The notes under the pieces are model-generated. The model was not told the origin of the DNA. It did no database searches and saw only the letters and a list, made by a program, of their open reading frames with translations. The position numbers and the translations under genes are program-made. Shown piece by piece: positions 41,356-51,105 of a stretch of 64,000 nucleotides of DNA. The DNA comes from Pectobacterium carotovorum (GTDB lineage: Bacteria; Pseudomonadota; Gammaproteobacteria; Enterobacterales; Enterobacteriaceae): NCBI RefSeq assembly GCF_900129615.1, contig NZ_FQWI01000008.1, positions 1 to 64,000 on the forward strand. Direction: 5' to 3'. The number at the start of each line of letters is the position of its first letter. Position 1 is the first letter of the stretch.

Positions 41356-43908
41356 ATGAACAAAGTCAGACTCGCTGTTATCGGTAACGGGATGGTTGGC
41401 CACCGTTTTATCGAAGAGTTGCTGGATAAGGCCCCAACGTCCACCTACGATATTACCGTTTTTTGTGAAGAACCCCGCGTCGCCTACGATCGTGTCCACC
41501 TCTCTTCTTACTTCGCTCACCACACGGTAGAAGAGCTCTCTTTAGTACGCGAAGGCTACTACGAAAAGAATGGCGTTAAAGTCCTGCTCGGTGAACGCGC
41601 CATCACCATCAACCGCAGTGAAAAAGCCATTCACTCCAATTCCGGCCGTACCGTGTATTACGACAAGTTAATCATGGCCACCGGCTCCTATCCGTGGATC
41701 CCGTCAATTAAAGGATCAAACGGGCAGGACTGTTTCGTCTACCGCACCATTGAAGATCTGAACGCCATCGAAAACTGCGCACGCCGTAGCAAACGCGGCG
41801 CGGTGATCGGCGGGGGTCTATTAGGTCTGGAAGCCGCTGGCGCGCTGAAACACCTTGGCGTGGAAACGCACGTCATTGAGTTCGCCCCGGTGCTCATGGC
41901 TGAACAGCTGGATGCACAGGGCGGCGCCCTGCTGCAACGCAAGATTGAAAACATGGGTGTGCGTGTGCACACCAGTAAGAATACGCAGGCCATTCAGCAT
42001 TCCGGTCTGGAAAACCGCAAAACGATGGTGTTTGCCGACGGCAGCACGCTGGAAGTCGACTTCATCGTGTTCTCGACCGGTATCCGCGCACAGGACAAAC
42101 TGGCGCGCCAGTGTGCGCTGGAAATCGGCCCACGCGGCGGTATCGCGATTAACGACTGGTGCCAAACCTCCGATCCAGACGTCTACGCTATCGGCGAATG
42201 TGCCGCCTGGCAGGGCAGGCCATTTGGGTTGGTCGCCCCCGGCTACAAGATGGCGCAGGTTGCCGTCGACCACCTGTTAGGGCATGAAAACCGATTCCAG
42301 GGTGCCGACATGAGCGCCAAGCTCAAGCTGATGGGCGTGGATGTTGGCGGGATTGGTGATGCACACGGCCATACGCCGGGCTCTCGCAGCTACATGTGGC
42401 TAGATGAAAATAAAGAAACCTACAAACGTCTGATCGTCAGCGCCGACAATAAAACGCTGCTCGGTGCGGTACTGGTCGGCGACACACGGGATTACGGCAA
42501 CCTGCTGCAATTCATGCTGAACAAAATCCCGCTGCCGGATTCTCCTGAAGCGCTGATTCTTCCTGCATCCGCTGGCAGTGCGAAACCGACGCTGGGTGTC
42601 GATGCGCTGCCAGAAAGTGCGCAAATCTGCTCCTGCTTCGACGTGTCTAAAGGCGACATCATCAAAGCGATTAACGGCGGCTGTCATACTGTCGCGGCGC
42701 TTAAGGAAACCACCAAGGCCGGTACAGGCTGCGGCGGCTGTATCCCGCTGCTTACGCAGGTGTTAAACGCGGAACTCAGCAAACAGGGGATCGAAGTCAA
42801 TAATCACCTGTGTGAACACTTCGCCTATTCGCGTCAGGAGCTGTACCACCTGATCCAAATCGAAAAAATCAAAACGTTCGATCAACTGCTGGAGAAACAC
42901 GGTTCAGGCTACGGCTGTGAAGTCTGTAAACCAACCGCCGCGTCTCTGTTGGCTTCCTGCTGGAACGAGTACGTGCTCAAACCGCAGCACACGCCGTTGC
43001 AGGATTCTAACGATAACTTCCTCGGCAATATCCAGAAAGACGGCACCTACTCCGTGATCCCACGCTCCGCAGGCGGGGAAATCACACCGGATGGCCTGAT
43101 CGCCATTGGTCGCATCGCGAAGCAATACAACCTGTACACCAAAATGACCGGCTCTCAGCGCATGGCGCTATTCGGCGTACAGAAAGACGATCTACCTGAC
43201 GTGTGGGCTCAGCTCATCGAAGCCGGGTTTGAAACCGGCCACGCTTACGCCAAGGCGTTACGTATGGCAAAAACCTGCGTCGGCAGCACCTGGTGCCGCT
43301 TTGGCGTCGGCGACAGCGTGGGCTTTGGCGTAGAACTGGAAAACCGCTACAAAGGTATCCGCACCCCACACAAAATGAAATTTGGCGTCTCCGGCTGTAC
43401 GCGGGAATGTGCAGAAGCACAGGGTAAAGACGTGGGGATTATCGCCACCGAAAAAGGCTGGAACCTCTATGTATGCGGCAACGGCGGGATGAAACCGCGC
43501 CACGCCGACCTGCTGGCAGCCGACTTAGATCGCGAAACGGTAGTCCGCTATCTGGACCGCTTCATGATGTTCTACATCCGTACAGCCGATAAGCTCCAGC
43601 GTACGTCCGTCTGGCTGGATAACCTCGAAGGCGGTATCGACTATCTGCGCAATGTGATTGTGAAAGACAAGCTGGGCATTAACGATCAGCTTGAAGCCGA
43701 TATCGCACGGCTGCGAGAAGGTTACCTCTGTGAATGGCAGGCAACGCTGGAAGATCCAGAAGCACAGAAACGCTTTGCCCACTTCATTAACAGCCCAGTA
43801 CGTGACCCGAACGTGCAAATGGTGAGTGAACGTCAACAACACCGTCCGGCGCGCCCTGCCGAGCGCATTCCGGTAAAACAGATTGAACTAGAGGAGGAAA
43901 ACGCATGA
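41356..43908 (+). CDS. nirB: Nitrite reductase (NADH) large subunit
   Basis: This is the cytoplasmic siroheme nitrite reductase that reduces nitrite to ammonia with NADH during anaerobic growth. The 850-residue product has an N-terminal FAD/NAD oxidoreductase (GNGMVGHRFIEEL; VIGGGLLGLEAAG), a BFD-type [2Fe-2S] segment (CSCFDVSKGDI with CGGC), then the sulfite/nitrite reductase half-domains. The [4Fe-4S]-siroheme cysteines are Cys641, Cys647, Cys681 and Cys685 (CVGSTWC and CTREC). It is regulated by an upstream FNR site and overlaps nirD by 4 bases. Confidence 0.98.
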   Translation: MNKVRLAVIGNGMVGHRFIEELLDKAPTSTYDITVFCEEPRVAYDRVHLSSYFAHHTVEELSLVREGYYEKNGVKVLLGERAITINRSEKAIHSNSGRTVYYDKLIMATGSYPWIPSIKGSNGQDCFVYRTIEDLNAIENCARRSKRGAVIGGGLLGLEAAGALKHLGVETHVIEFAPVLMAEQLDAQGGALLQRKIENMGVRVHTSKNTQAIQHSGLENRKTMVFADGSTLEVDFIVFSTGIRAQDKLARQCALEIGPRGGIAINDWCQTSDPDVYAIGECAAWQGRPFGLVAPGYKMAQVAVDHLLGHENRFQGADMSAKLKLMGVDVGGIGDAHGHTPGSRSYMWLDENKETYKRLIVSADNKTLLGAVLVGDTRDYGNLLQFMLNKIPLPDSPEALILPASAGSAKPTLGVDALPESAQICSCFDVSKGDIIKAINGGCHTVAALKETTKAGTGCGGCIPLLTQVLNAELSKQGIEVNNHLCEHFAYSRQELYHLIQIEKIKTFDQLLEKHGSGYGCEVCKPTAASLLASCWNEYVLKPQHTPLQDSNDNFLGNIQKDGTYSVIPRSAGGEITPDGLIAIGRIAKQYNLYTKMTGSQRMALFGVQKDDLPDVWAQLIEAGFETGHAYAKALRMAKTCVGSTWCRFGVGDSVGFGVELENRYKGIRTPHKMKFGVSGCTRECAEAQGKDVGIIATEKGWNLYVCGNGGMKPRHADLLAADLDRETVVRYLDRFMMFYIRTADKLQRTSVWLDNLEGGIDYLRNVIVKDKLGINDQLEADIARLREGYLCEWQATLEDPEAQKRFAHFINSPVRDPNVQMVSERQQHRPARPAERIPVKQIELEEENA

Positions 43909-44273
43909 GCCAGTGGACTACGGTATGTAAGTTAGACGACATCCTGCCCGGCACTGGCGTTTGCGCCCTCGTCGAGCAGCAACAGATTGCTGTGTTCCGC
44001 CCACGTAACGATGAGCAGGTTTACGCCATCAGCAATATCGATCCGTTCGCGCAGGCGAGCGTATTAAGTCGCGGGATAGTGGGCGAGCATCAGGACGATC
44101 TTTGGGTCGCAAGCCCATTGAAAAAACAGCATTTCCGCCTTTATGATGGCTTCTGTCTGGAGGATGGAGCCTATTCTGTTGCAGCTTATGATACTCAGGT
44201 AACAAACGGTAATGTGCAAATATCTATCGCAGACCGTGACATCGCGGTTGATAATAGCCAACCATTACCCTAA
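43905..44273 (+). CDS. nirD: Nitrite reductase (NADH) small subunit
   Basis: This is a Rieske-fold small subunit of NirBD. The 122-residue product has the fold (WTTVCKLDDILPGTGVCALV; VYAISNIDPFAQASVLSRG) but lacks the CxH pairs that bind a Rieske cluster, as in other NirD proteins. It is somewhat longer than the E. coli protein at its C-terminus. The ATG overlaps the nirB stop. In E. coli nirC follows; here cysG follows after 26 bases. Confidence 0.96.
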   Translation: MSQWTTVCKLDDILPGTGVCALVEQQQIAVFRPRNDEQVYAISNIDPFAQASVLSRGIVGEHQDDLWVASPLKKQHFRLYDGFCLEDGAYSVAAYDTQVTNGNVQISIADRDIAVDNSQPLP

Positions 44274-44299
44274 TAACCTGAGCTTTCAAGAGGCGTTAC

Positions 44300-45679
44300 A
44301 TGGATTACCTGCCAATATTCTGTCAGTTGCACGATAAACCTTGTCTATTGGTAGGAGGGGGTGAAATAGCCGAGCGTAAAGCCCGGCTATTGCTGGATGC
44401 TGGCGCAGTGATTACCGTCAATGCGCTCGATTTTAACGATCAATTTCGAGCGTGGGAGCAGGATGCTCAATTAACGCTGGTACACGGCACCTTCGATCCC
44501 ACGTTACTGGACGCGGTGTGGCTGGTGATTGCCGCCACCGACGATCAGGACGTCAATAACCATGTCTATGCCAGCGCCAGCGAGCGCCGGATTTTCTGCA
44601 ACGTGGTTGATTCACCAGAACGCGCCAGCTTCATTATGCCGTCGATCATTGATCGTTCACCGCTGATGGTCGCGGTGTCTTCTGGCGGTGCCGCACCGGT
44701 ATTGGCTCGGCTACTGCGGGAAAAACTGGAAAGTATTCTGCCGCAAAATCTCGGTAAGCTGGCGACATACGCAGGCGAATTGCGCAGTCGGGTCAAAAGC
44801 CGGTTCCGCAATATGAGCGCGCGCCGTCGCTTCTGGGAAAAGCTCTTCGTACACGATCGTCTGGCGCAGGCGCTGGCAAACGACAATAGCCAAAGCGTTA
44901 ACCAACTGACAGAACTCCTTTTCTCCGCGCCGCTCGATGACCGGGGTGAAGTCACGCTGGTCGGCGCCGGGCCGGGCGATGCGGGATTACTGACGTTGAA
45001 AGGCCTACAGCATCTCCAGCAGGCCGACATCGTCGTTTACGATCGACTGGTATCGAAAGAGATTCTCAACCTGTCACGCCGCGACGCCGAGCGAATCTTC
45101 GTCGGCAAAGCCTCTGGCTATCACAGCGTTCCTCAGGATCAAATCAATCAGTTGCTGGAAGAAAAGGCACGCGCCGGTCATCGGGTCGTCAGGCTGAAAG
45201 GCGGCGACCCCTTTATCTTTGGCCGTGGTGCCGAAGAGCTGGAATACCTGCAACAGGCGGGCGTACCATTCTCCGTCGTCCCCGGTATTACTGCCGCGTC
45301 GGGCTGTTCAGCCTACAGCGGTATCCCGCTCACCCATCGCGATCACTCGCAGGGCGTCAGGCTGATCACTGGACACGTCAAGCACGACACCGATCTGGAC
45401 TGGTCCAGCCTCGCCGCAGAAAAACAGACGCTAGTGTTTTACATGGGCCTTCAGCAGGCTGAGCACATTCAAAGTAAGCTCATCGAACAGCAGTTACCGG
45501 AAACCGTGCCTGTCGCGATTATCGAAAACGGCACCTCAACCAAACAGCGCGTTCTGAGTGGACAGCTCTCCCAACTGAGCGAATTAGCGCAGCAGGCCAG
45601 CAGCCCGAGTTTGATCATCATCGGCAACGTTGTCGGGCTGCGGGAAAAATTGAGCTGGTTCTCTGACCAGACAGCATAA
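44300..45679 (+). CDS. cysG: Siroheme synthase (multifunctional)
   Basis: CysG converts uroporphyrinogen III to siroheme, the cofactor of NirB and sulfite reductase. The 459-residue product has the N-terminal dehydrogenase/ferrochelatase module (NAD site [37 protein letters not shown]) to about residue 205, and the C-terminal SAM uroporphyrinogen methyltransferase ([51 protein letters not shown]). It is third in nirB-nirD-cysG, so cofactor supply is coupled to nitrite reductase expression. Confidence 0.97.
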   Translation: MDYLPIFCQLHDKPCLLVGGGEIAERKARLLLDAGAVITVNALDFNDQFRAWEQDAQLTLVHGTFDPTLLDAVWLVIAATDDQDVNNHVYASASERRIFCNVVDSPERASFIMPSIIDRSPLMVAVSSGGAAPVLARLLREKLESILPQNLGKLATYAGELRSRVKSRFRNMSARRRFWEKLFVHDRLAQALANDNSQSVNQLTELLFSAPLDDRGEVTLVGAGPGDAGLLTLKGLQHLQQADIVVYDRLVSKEILNLSRRDAERIFVGKASGYHSVPQDQINQLLEEKARAGHRVVRLKGGDPFIFGRGAEELEYLQQAGVPFSVVPGITAASGCSAYSGIPLTHRDHSQGVRLITGHVKHDTDLDWSSLAAEKQTLVFYMGLQQAEHIQSKLIEQQLPETVPVAIIENGTSTKQRVLSGQLSQLSELAQQASSPSLIIIGNVVGLREKLSWFSDQTA

Positions 45680-45703
45680 TCCTCTCCCTATCGCCCTACT
45701 CAC

Positions 45704-45729
45704 CCGCTATCCGCTCTGCCGGATAGCGG
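45704..45729 (+). terminator. nirBD-cysG operon hairpin
   Basis: CCGCTATCCG and CGGATAGCGG form a perfect 10-bp stem with a 6-base loop, followed by TTATT. It lies 25 bases after the cysG stop. Confidence 0.7.
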
Positions 45730-46167
45730 TTATTGCACCATCATAATGCAATGCCCCGCCAGATAGCATAACAATGCACTATTTTGAACATACTCCCTTA
45801 CAAAATGTCACTTTAATGCTTTACCGCAGGCCACATCTGCCTTATTTTGACTAAAACAAAACCCATTAATAAGCAGACTATATGAATAAATAATCAATAA
45901 TCGTTTACATAAAACGTGGCCCGACTATTGCTTAGCTTTTTAATAGATTCGCGGCACGACCTCTGAATCGTTCCTATCGAACCGATTTCATCGTCAAGCC
46001 ATCGTGGTTTATCGAAATTAGTGCCTCATCGAATGAGTACATATCGAAGGGTGATACATCGCGTCATTACGTATTTCTACTTTCGTTCCTGAACGGAGTA
46101 TGTAGTTCTCTCATCACAAAAACAGTTCTGTTCAGCAGAACAATAAGCAAGCAGTTTGGAGTCACTT
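45730..46167. other. Non-coding region upstream of the amino-acid ABC operon
   Basis: This AT-rich region of about 440 bases lies between the cysG hairpin and the first permease gene and should carry the promoter of the ABC operon. I recognise no gene, RNA or operator in it. Confidence 0.5.
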
Positions 46168-46884
46168 GTGGAAGACGTTACTTTCTGGCAGCTCATCAGT
46201 TTTGGTGAACATGGCTGGGGGAAATTATTACTAATCGGGGCAGGAATGACGCTCGCACTGGCGATCGGCGGCTTCCTGCTGGGGGCGGTGATCGGCACGA
46301 TCGGTGCCTGGTCCAAAATTTGCGGCAATCGCCCCGTGCGCTATCTGGCCGATGGCTATACGACTCTTATCCGTGGAGTCCCCGATCTACTCATCATCTA
46401 CCTGCTATATTTCGGCGGCAGCTCTGCGTTAACCCTGTTCGCCAAACTGTTTGGCAGCAATGAGTTCTTTGGCTTTCCTGGCTTCCTCGCTGGGGTAATC
46501 GCCGTCGGCATTTCCTCCGGCGCGCAGCAGACGGAAGTCTATCGCGGAGCCTTCTACGCCGTCTCCAAAGGGGAAATTGAGGCCGCCAAAGCCTGCGGTA
46601 TGCCAACGCTACTGCGCCTGCGCCGCATCATCGTACCGCTCCTGCTGCGCCACGCGATCCCCCCACTCGGCAACGTGTGGCAGCTGGTATTGAAAACCTC
46701 CGCGCTGGTTTCCGTTACTGGCGTCGCTGAACTATTGACGCAGGCGCAAACTGGCGCAGGCTCTACCGGCAAACCGTTTGATTTCTTCATGGCGGCCGCG
46801 CTGCTGTATCTGGCTATCTCAATCTGTTCCGGCTGGATTATGCGCCGTGCTGAGTCTCATTATTCCCGGGGTGTGAAACGCTGA
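46168..46884 (+). CDS. Polar amino-acid ABC transporter permease (HisQ/OccQ type)
   Basis: This is an inner-membrane permease of a family-3 (polar amino acid/opine) importer. The frame opens at a TTG (46156), but the GTG at 46168 has GGAG six bases upstream and is preferred, giving 238 residues starting MEDVTFWQLISFGEHGWGK. It has about five helices, with the EAA loop GEIEAAKACGMPTLLRLRRIIVP. The stop and the next ATG share one base (TGATG). Confidence 0.9.
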   Translation: MEDVTFWQLISFGEHGWGKLLLIGAGMTLALAIGGFLLGAVIGTIGAWSKICGNRPVRYLADGYTTLIRGVPDLLIIYLLYFGGSSALTLFAKLFGSNEFFGFPGFLAGVIAVGISSGAQQTEVYRGAFYAVSKGEIEAAKACGMPTLLRLRRIIVPLLLRHAIPPLGNVWQLVLKTSALVSVTGVAELLTQAQTGAGSTGKPFDFFMAAALLYLAISICSGWIMRRAESHYSRGVKR

Positions 46885-47618
46885 TGGATTTTCCTTTTCT
46901 GTACGAAACGTTTCTGGAGATTATTCCCGGTATCCCGTTAACCCTGCAACTGGCGGTCAGCTCGGTCTTTCTAGGCTTCTTTCTGGCGCTAGGCTTGGCG
47001 TTGATGCAGCTGTCATCCTTTGCCGTCCTGCGCTCCATTGCCCGAACCTACGTGCTGTTTTTCCGCGGTACGCCGCTGCTGGTTCAGCTGTTCCTGATTT
47101 ACTACGGGCTGGGGCAATTCCCCTGGGTTCGGGAAAGCATACTGTGGCCATTCCTGCGGGAGCCACACTGGTGCGCCCTGCTGTCGCTCAGCCTGTGTAC
47201 CGGTGCCTATGCCAGTGAAATTATCCGTGGCGGATTGCAGTCCGTTCCGGTGGGCCAAATCGAATCTGCACGCGCCTGCGGCATGCCGTCGTTCATGATT
47301 TTCAAGCGTATCGTTTTTCCGCTGGCAATCCGTCAGGCGCTTCCCGCTTACGGTAATGAGCTGATCTCGATGGTCAAGTCGACCTCGCTGGCTTCCATCA
47401 TCACGCTGATGGAAATCACTGGGATCGCTGCACGCCTCATCGCGGAAACTTACCGAGCGCTTGAAGTGTTCCTGGTCGCCGGTGCTATTTATCTGTTTAT
47501 TAACCTTATTCTGACACGTTTACTGATGTGGACAGAATTTACGCTTACCCCTCATCTCCGTGCGCCGGGTGCGCAACCGGCAGCGAAAAAAATTAAGAAA
47601 TTGGGAGATCTGCAATGA
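46884..47618 (+). CDS. Polar amino-acid ABC transporter permease (HisM/OccM type)
   Basis: This is the second membrane subunit, 244 residues. It has typical HisM features: [41 protein letters not shown] and the EAA loop [23 protein letters not shown]. It overlaps its upstream and downstream neighbours by 1 and 4 bases, so the three genes are one translation-coupled unit. Confidence 0.92.
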   Translation: MDFPFLYETFLEIIPGIPLTLQLAVSSVFLGFFLALGLALMQLSSFAVLRSIARTYVLFFRGTPLLVQLFLIYYGLGQFPWVRESILWPFLREPHWCALLSLSLCTGAYASEIIRGGLQSVPVGQIESARACGMPSFMIFKRIVFPLAIRQALPAYGNELISMVKSTSLASIITLMEITGIAARLIAETYRALEVFLVAGAIYLFINLILTRLLMWTEFTLTPHLRAPGAQPAAKKIKKLGDLQ

Positions 47619-48379
47619 CGACACCCGCCATTAGCCTGCGCAACATTCATAAAAGCTTCGGTTCTCTGGACGTCCTGAAAGGGATTTCGATTGAGGCCAA
47701 TCAGGGGGAAGTCATCTCAATTCTGGGATCGTCCGGTTCAGGTAAATCGACGCTGCTGCGCTGTAGCAACCTGCTTGAGCTTCCCGATCAGGGCGAGATT
47801 ATCGTCGGCGGAGAAGCGATTGAAATGAAGCCGAACCGCAAAGGACAGAACCGTCCGTCGAACCTCAAACAGATCGACAGAATTCGTACCCAGTTGGGCA
47901 TGGTGTTCCAGAATTTTAACCTCTGGTCACACAAGACCGTGCTGGAAAACATCATCGAAGCGCCCGTGCACGTCTTAAAGCGTCCACAGGCGGAATGCGT
48001 GGAACACGCCGAACAGCTGTTAGAGAAAGTCGGCCTGGCGGATAAGCGTCACTACTATCCCGCACATTTGTCCGGTGGACAGCAGCAGCGCGCCGCAATT
48101 GCCCGTGCGCTCGCGATGGAACCGAAAGTGATGCTGTTTGATGAGCCGACCTCCGCGCTCGACCCAGAGCTGGTCGGCGAAGTGCTGCGCGTCATGCGCA
48201 CGCTGGCGGACGAAGGGATGACCATGCTGGTCGTGACCCACGAAATGGATTTTGCCCGCGAAGTCTCCAACCGCATCGTCTTCCTCCATCAGGGGGAAAT
48301 TGAAGAACAGGGAACGCCGGAGCATGTCTTCACTGCCAGCCAGTCGGCTCGCTTCCGGCAATTTATTGCCAGTTGGTAA
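47615..48379 (+). CDS. Polar amino-acid ABC transporter ATPase (HisP type)
   Basis: This is the ATPase subunit, 254 residues. Walker A is [15 protein letters not shown] (near residue 37), Q-loop [18 protein letters not shown], signature [19 protein letters not shown], Walker [21 protein letters not shown] and switch [12 protein letters not shown]. Similarity is highest to HisP/ArtP/OccP-type proteins. It is followed by an ERIC element and then the binding-protein gene. Confidence 0.93.
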   Translation: MTTPAISLRNIHKSFGSLDVLKGISIEANQGEVISILGSSGSGKSTLLRCSNLLELPDQGEIIVGGEAIEMKPNRKGQNRPSNLKQIDRIRTQLGMVFQNFNLWSHKTVLENIIEAPVHVLKRPQAECVEHAEQLLEKVGLADKRHYYPAHLSGGQQQRAAIARALAMEPKVMLFDEPTSALDPELVGEVLRVMRTLADEGMTMLVVTHEMDFAREVSNRIVFLHQGEIEEQGTPEHVFTASQSARFRQFIASW

Positions 48380-48462
48380 ACACAACCCCACAGATTTCGT
48401 ACACAGGTATAAACATCCACCTGAGGTAAGAAAACAATGGGAATCATAATTTTATAATAGAC

Positions 48463-48587
48463 ATACCCTAAATAATTCGAGTTGCGTGAAGGCGGCAACC
48501 GCGCGAATCCCCAGGAGCTTACAAAAGTAAGTGACTGGGGTGAGTAAGGACAGCCAACGCACAAGCAGCTTGAAGTATGACGGGTAT
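48463..48587. repeat. ERIC (enterobacterial repetitive intergenic consensus) element
   Basis: This 125-base imperfect palindrome runs from ATACCCTAAATAATTCGAG to GAAGTATGACGGGTAT. It contains the ERIC core, GAATCCCCAGGAGCTTAC facing AAGTAAGTGACTGGGGTGAG. It sits inside the operon, between the HisP-type ATPase and the binding-protein gene, 21 bases before the latter's start. A transcribed ERIC hairpin here could affect mRNA processing and the relative level of binding protein. Confidence 0.93.
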
Positions 48588-48608
48588 GAAATGCCGGGAG
48601 AAACCATC

Positions 48609-49478
48609 ATGATCAAATCAAAACTCACACTGCTCGCCTGCTCGCTGTGTATGGCAGGAACGCTGGCTGCCTCATTCACTGCCTCAGCAGAAGAGAAAAA
48701 ATGGACGACCGTCCGCATCGCGACCGAAGGCGCTTACCACCCGTATAACTTCACCAAACCAGACGGTACGCTGGATGGCATGGAGATCGAGCTGTACAAA
48801 GTGCTGTGTAACAACATGCAGGTGAAATGCGAGATCATGGTTCAACCCTTCGCCAGCGCTATTCCTGCGCTGAACGCGGGTAAATATGATGCGATCATCG
48901 CAGGTATGTCCGCCACGGCAAAACGCCGTGAGGTGATTGATTTCAGCCAGCCGTACACGCAGGCAGGGCAGACTTTCGCCGTGCTGAAATCCAGCTCACT
49001 CGCCAAAGATTTCCCAGACGCGGGCGTGCGTTTCTCCATTGAGCCCGCCGATGAAGCAAAAGCACTGGCAGAGGTTGAGAAACTGAAACCGCTGCTGGAA
49101 GGCAAAACTATTGGCGTACAATCCGCCTCTATCGCCAGCGCCTTTTTGGATAAATATCTGAAAGGCGTGATGAAAGTACGCGAATATAAAACTACACAGG
49201 AACACGATCTGGATCTGAAAGCAGGCCGTGTGGATCTGGTCATCGCTTCCGCGCCTTACCTGAAAAGCACAACGGACAAGCCTGGCAATGAGAACATCGT
49301 GATGCCAGGGCCACAGTTCATCGGTGGTATTCTGGGCAGCGGTTCTTCCGTTGGCCTGCGTAAAAGCGATCCTGAGCTGAAAGCTATGTTCGACAAGGCA
49401 ATCGATCAGGCTAAACAAGACGGTACCATCAGAAAGCTGAGCGAAAAATGGTTCGGCATGGACACCACGCCGCTCTAA
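48609..49478 (+). CDS. Periplasmic polar amino-acid/opine-type binding protein
   Basis: This is a family-3 solute-binding protein, 289 residues from the ATG at 48609 (GGGAG eight bases upstream). An apparent N-terminal extension upstream is ERIC sequence. The signal peptide ends near residue 25 (TASAEEKKW). The family motif VRIATEGAYHPYNFTKPDGTLDGMEIEL is present, and so is a segment (SSLAKDFPDAGVRFSIEPADEA) typical of the larger lysine/arginine/opine-binding branch (NocT/OccT-like). The exact ligand is unknown; the neighbouring amidohydrolase suggests an amide-linked or N-acyl amino acid. Confidence 0.9.
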   Translation: MIKSKLTLLACSLCMAGTLAASFTASAEEKKWTTVRIATEGAYHPYNFTKPDGTLDGMEIELYKVLCNNMQVKCEIMVQPFASAIPALNAGKYDAIIAGMSATAKRREVIDFSQPYTQAGQTFAVLKSSSLAKDFPDAGVRFSIEPADEAKALAEVEKLKPLLEGKTIGVQSASIASAFLDKYLKGVMKVREYKTTQEHDLDLKAGRVDLVIASAPYLKSTTDKPGNENIVMPGPQFIGGILGSGSSVGLRKSDPELKAMFDKAIDQAKQDGTIRKLSEKWFGMDTTPL

Positions 49479-49572
49479 GCGTTACCCAATCGCTAAATCG
49501 CGTGTCATGGCTGACTGGCTGTGACACGCCCCTCGCCAATGCCATCAAAGAAATCAAACGAGCACACCACGC

Positions 49573-51030
49573 ATGAATGCAATACACACTGAAGGAACGC
49601 TGCCGGCCGTTAATCGCCAGAACGTGGAAGAGATCTGCGGTCTGATTGCCACCAAGCGACAGCAGTTCTGTACGCTGAGCGACGGCATCTGGGACACGCC
49701 GGAACTGAACTATGAAGAGCATCGTTCGGCGGCACAGCACGAAGCCATCCTGAAAGCAGAAGGCTTCCGCCTGACGAAAGGCATCGCCGACATGCCGACC
49801 GCACTGCTGGGTGAATTCGGCGAAGGTTTGCCGATTATCGCCATTCTGGGTGAATACGATGCGCTGCCGGGCCTGAGCCAACAGGCGAATGTCGCTGAGC
49901 CAAAGCCGCTGGAAAACGGTGGCAACGGCCACGGCTGCGGACATAACCTGCTCGGTACCGCAGCGCTACAGGCGGCGACGGCAGTGAAAGATTATCTGCA
50001 AAAGCATGCACTGGCTGGAACCGTGCGCTTTTACGGCTGCCCTGCGGAAGAAGGCGGATCGTCCAAAGGCTTTATGGTCAAGGAAGGCGTTTTTAATGAC
50101 GTCGATATCGCCCTCTGCTGGCACCCGGCGACCTTCACCGGCGTCAACAGCCCGGTATCGCTGGCCTGTAACGAACTGAATTTTTACTTCAAAGGTCGTG
50201 CAGCTCATGCCGCCAGCAGCCCACATCTGGGACGCAGCGCGCTGGATGCCGTGGAACTCATGAACGTTGGCGTGAATTACATGCGCGAACACATGCCGTC
50301 CTCTGCCCGCATCCACTATGCGATTACCGACAGCGGCGGCCACGCCCCGAACGTCGTTCAGGCCAACGCCACCGTGCGTTACCTCGTACGGGCACGTCAG
50401 TTGCCAGAACTGCACCAGTTGGTCAAACGCGTGAAGAAAATTGCCGAAGGCGCGGCGCTGATGACGGAAACCGAAGTCAGCAGCGAAGTGATTAGCGGTG
50501 ATGCCAATCTGCTGGCGAACCCGCCGCTGGAAGCGCGTATGCACGAACATCTGCTGGCGCTCGGCCCGATACCGTTCGATGACGAAGACCGCAAAATGGC
50601 AGCGATGTTCCAGACCGCGCTGAGCGCCGAAGACATTGCCGAATCCTACGCGCGTTTCGGCGTTAAACCGCAGCCGGGTTTAACGCTGCACGACGGAATT
50701 TATCCGCTGTATAGTCCGAATGACGCCTTCATCGGCTCTACCGACGTGGGGACGGTCAGTTGGGTTGTGCCGACCGTGCAGATTCGCAGCGCCACTTACG
50801 CCATCGGCACACCGGCGCATTCGTGGCAGCTGGTCGCACAGGGAAAAACCGGTGCCGCACACAAGGGCACGGAATACGCGGCGAAAGCGATGGCATCATT
50901 GGCTATCGACCTGCTGGTCACGCCCGAACTGATTGCACAGGCAAAAGCCGACCATCAGGAAAGATTGCAGCAGACACCGTTTGAGAACCCGATTCCAGAC
51001 GACGTATTTCCGCCTATCCCACGGGGATAA
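49573..51030 (+). CDS. M20D amidohydrolase, AbgB-like
   Basis: This is a metal-dependent amidohydrolase, 485 residues, of peptidase family M20 subfamily D, closest in architecture to AbgB (p-aminobenzoyl-glutamate hydrolase subunit). Metal-site elements are GNGHGCGHNLLG (Cys and His), CPAEEGGSSKG (Glu-Glu), CWHPATF and the C-terminal GTPAHSWQLVAQGKTG. The dimerisation lid follows GRAAHAASSPHLGRSALDAVELM. No AbgA partner or AbgT transporter lies next to it; instead it is downstream of an amino-acid ABC importer, with which it may be co-expressed. Plausible substrates are N-acyl or conjugated amino acids. Confidence 0.88.
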   Translation: MNAIHTEGTLPAVNRQNVEEICGLIATKRQQFCTLSDGIWDTPELNYEEHRSAAQHEAILKAEGFRLTKGIADMPTALLGEFGEGLPIIAILGEYDALPGLSQQANVAEPKPLENGGNGHGCGHNLLGTAALQAATAVKDYLQKHALAGTVRFYGCPAEEGGSSKGFMVKEGVFNDVDIALCWHPATFTGVNSPVSLACNELNFYFKGRAAHAASSPHLGRSALDAVELMNVGVNYMREHMPSSARIHYAITDSGGHAPNVVQANATVRYLVRARQLPELHQLVKRVKKIAEGAALMTETEVSSEVISGDANLLANPPLEARMHEHLLALGPIPFDDEDRKMAAMFQTALSAEDIAESYARFGVKPQPGLTLHDGIYPLYSPNDAFIGSTDVGTVSWVVPTVQIRSATYAIGTPAHSWQLVAQGKTGAAHKGTEYAAKAMASLAIDLLVTPELIAQAKADHQERLQQTPFENPIPDDVFPPIPRG

Positions 51031-51070
51031 AGTAGCGGATTCGAAGGGATAGATAAGCAGTAGCAGGAAA

Positions 51071-51095
51071 CCGTCAGGAGAGATCCTCCTGACGG
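51071..51095. terminator. Hairpin between convergent abgB-like gene and trpS
   Basis: CCGTCAGGAG and CTCCTGACGG form a perfect 10-bp stem with a 5-base loop. On the minus strand it is followed by TTTCC. It lies between the two converging stop codons. Confidence 0.75.
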
Positions 51096-51105
51096 TAATT
51101 AAGAG

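Noticed and set aside
48531-48608. N-terminal extension of the binding protein
   Set aside because: The added 26 codons are mostly ERIC sequence and hide the signal peptide. The ATG at 48609 has its own ribosome-binding site.
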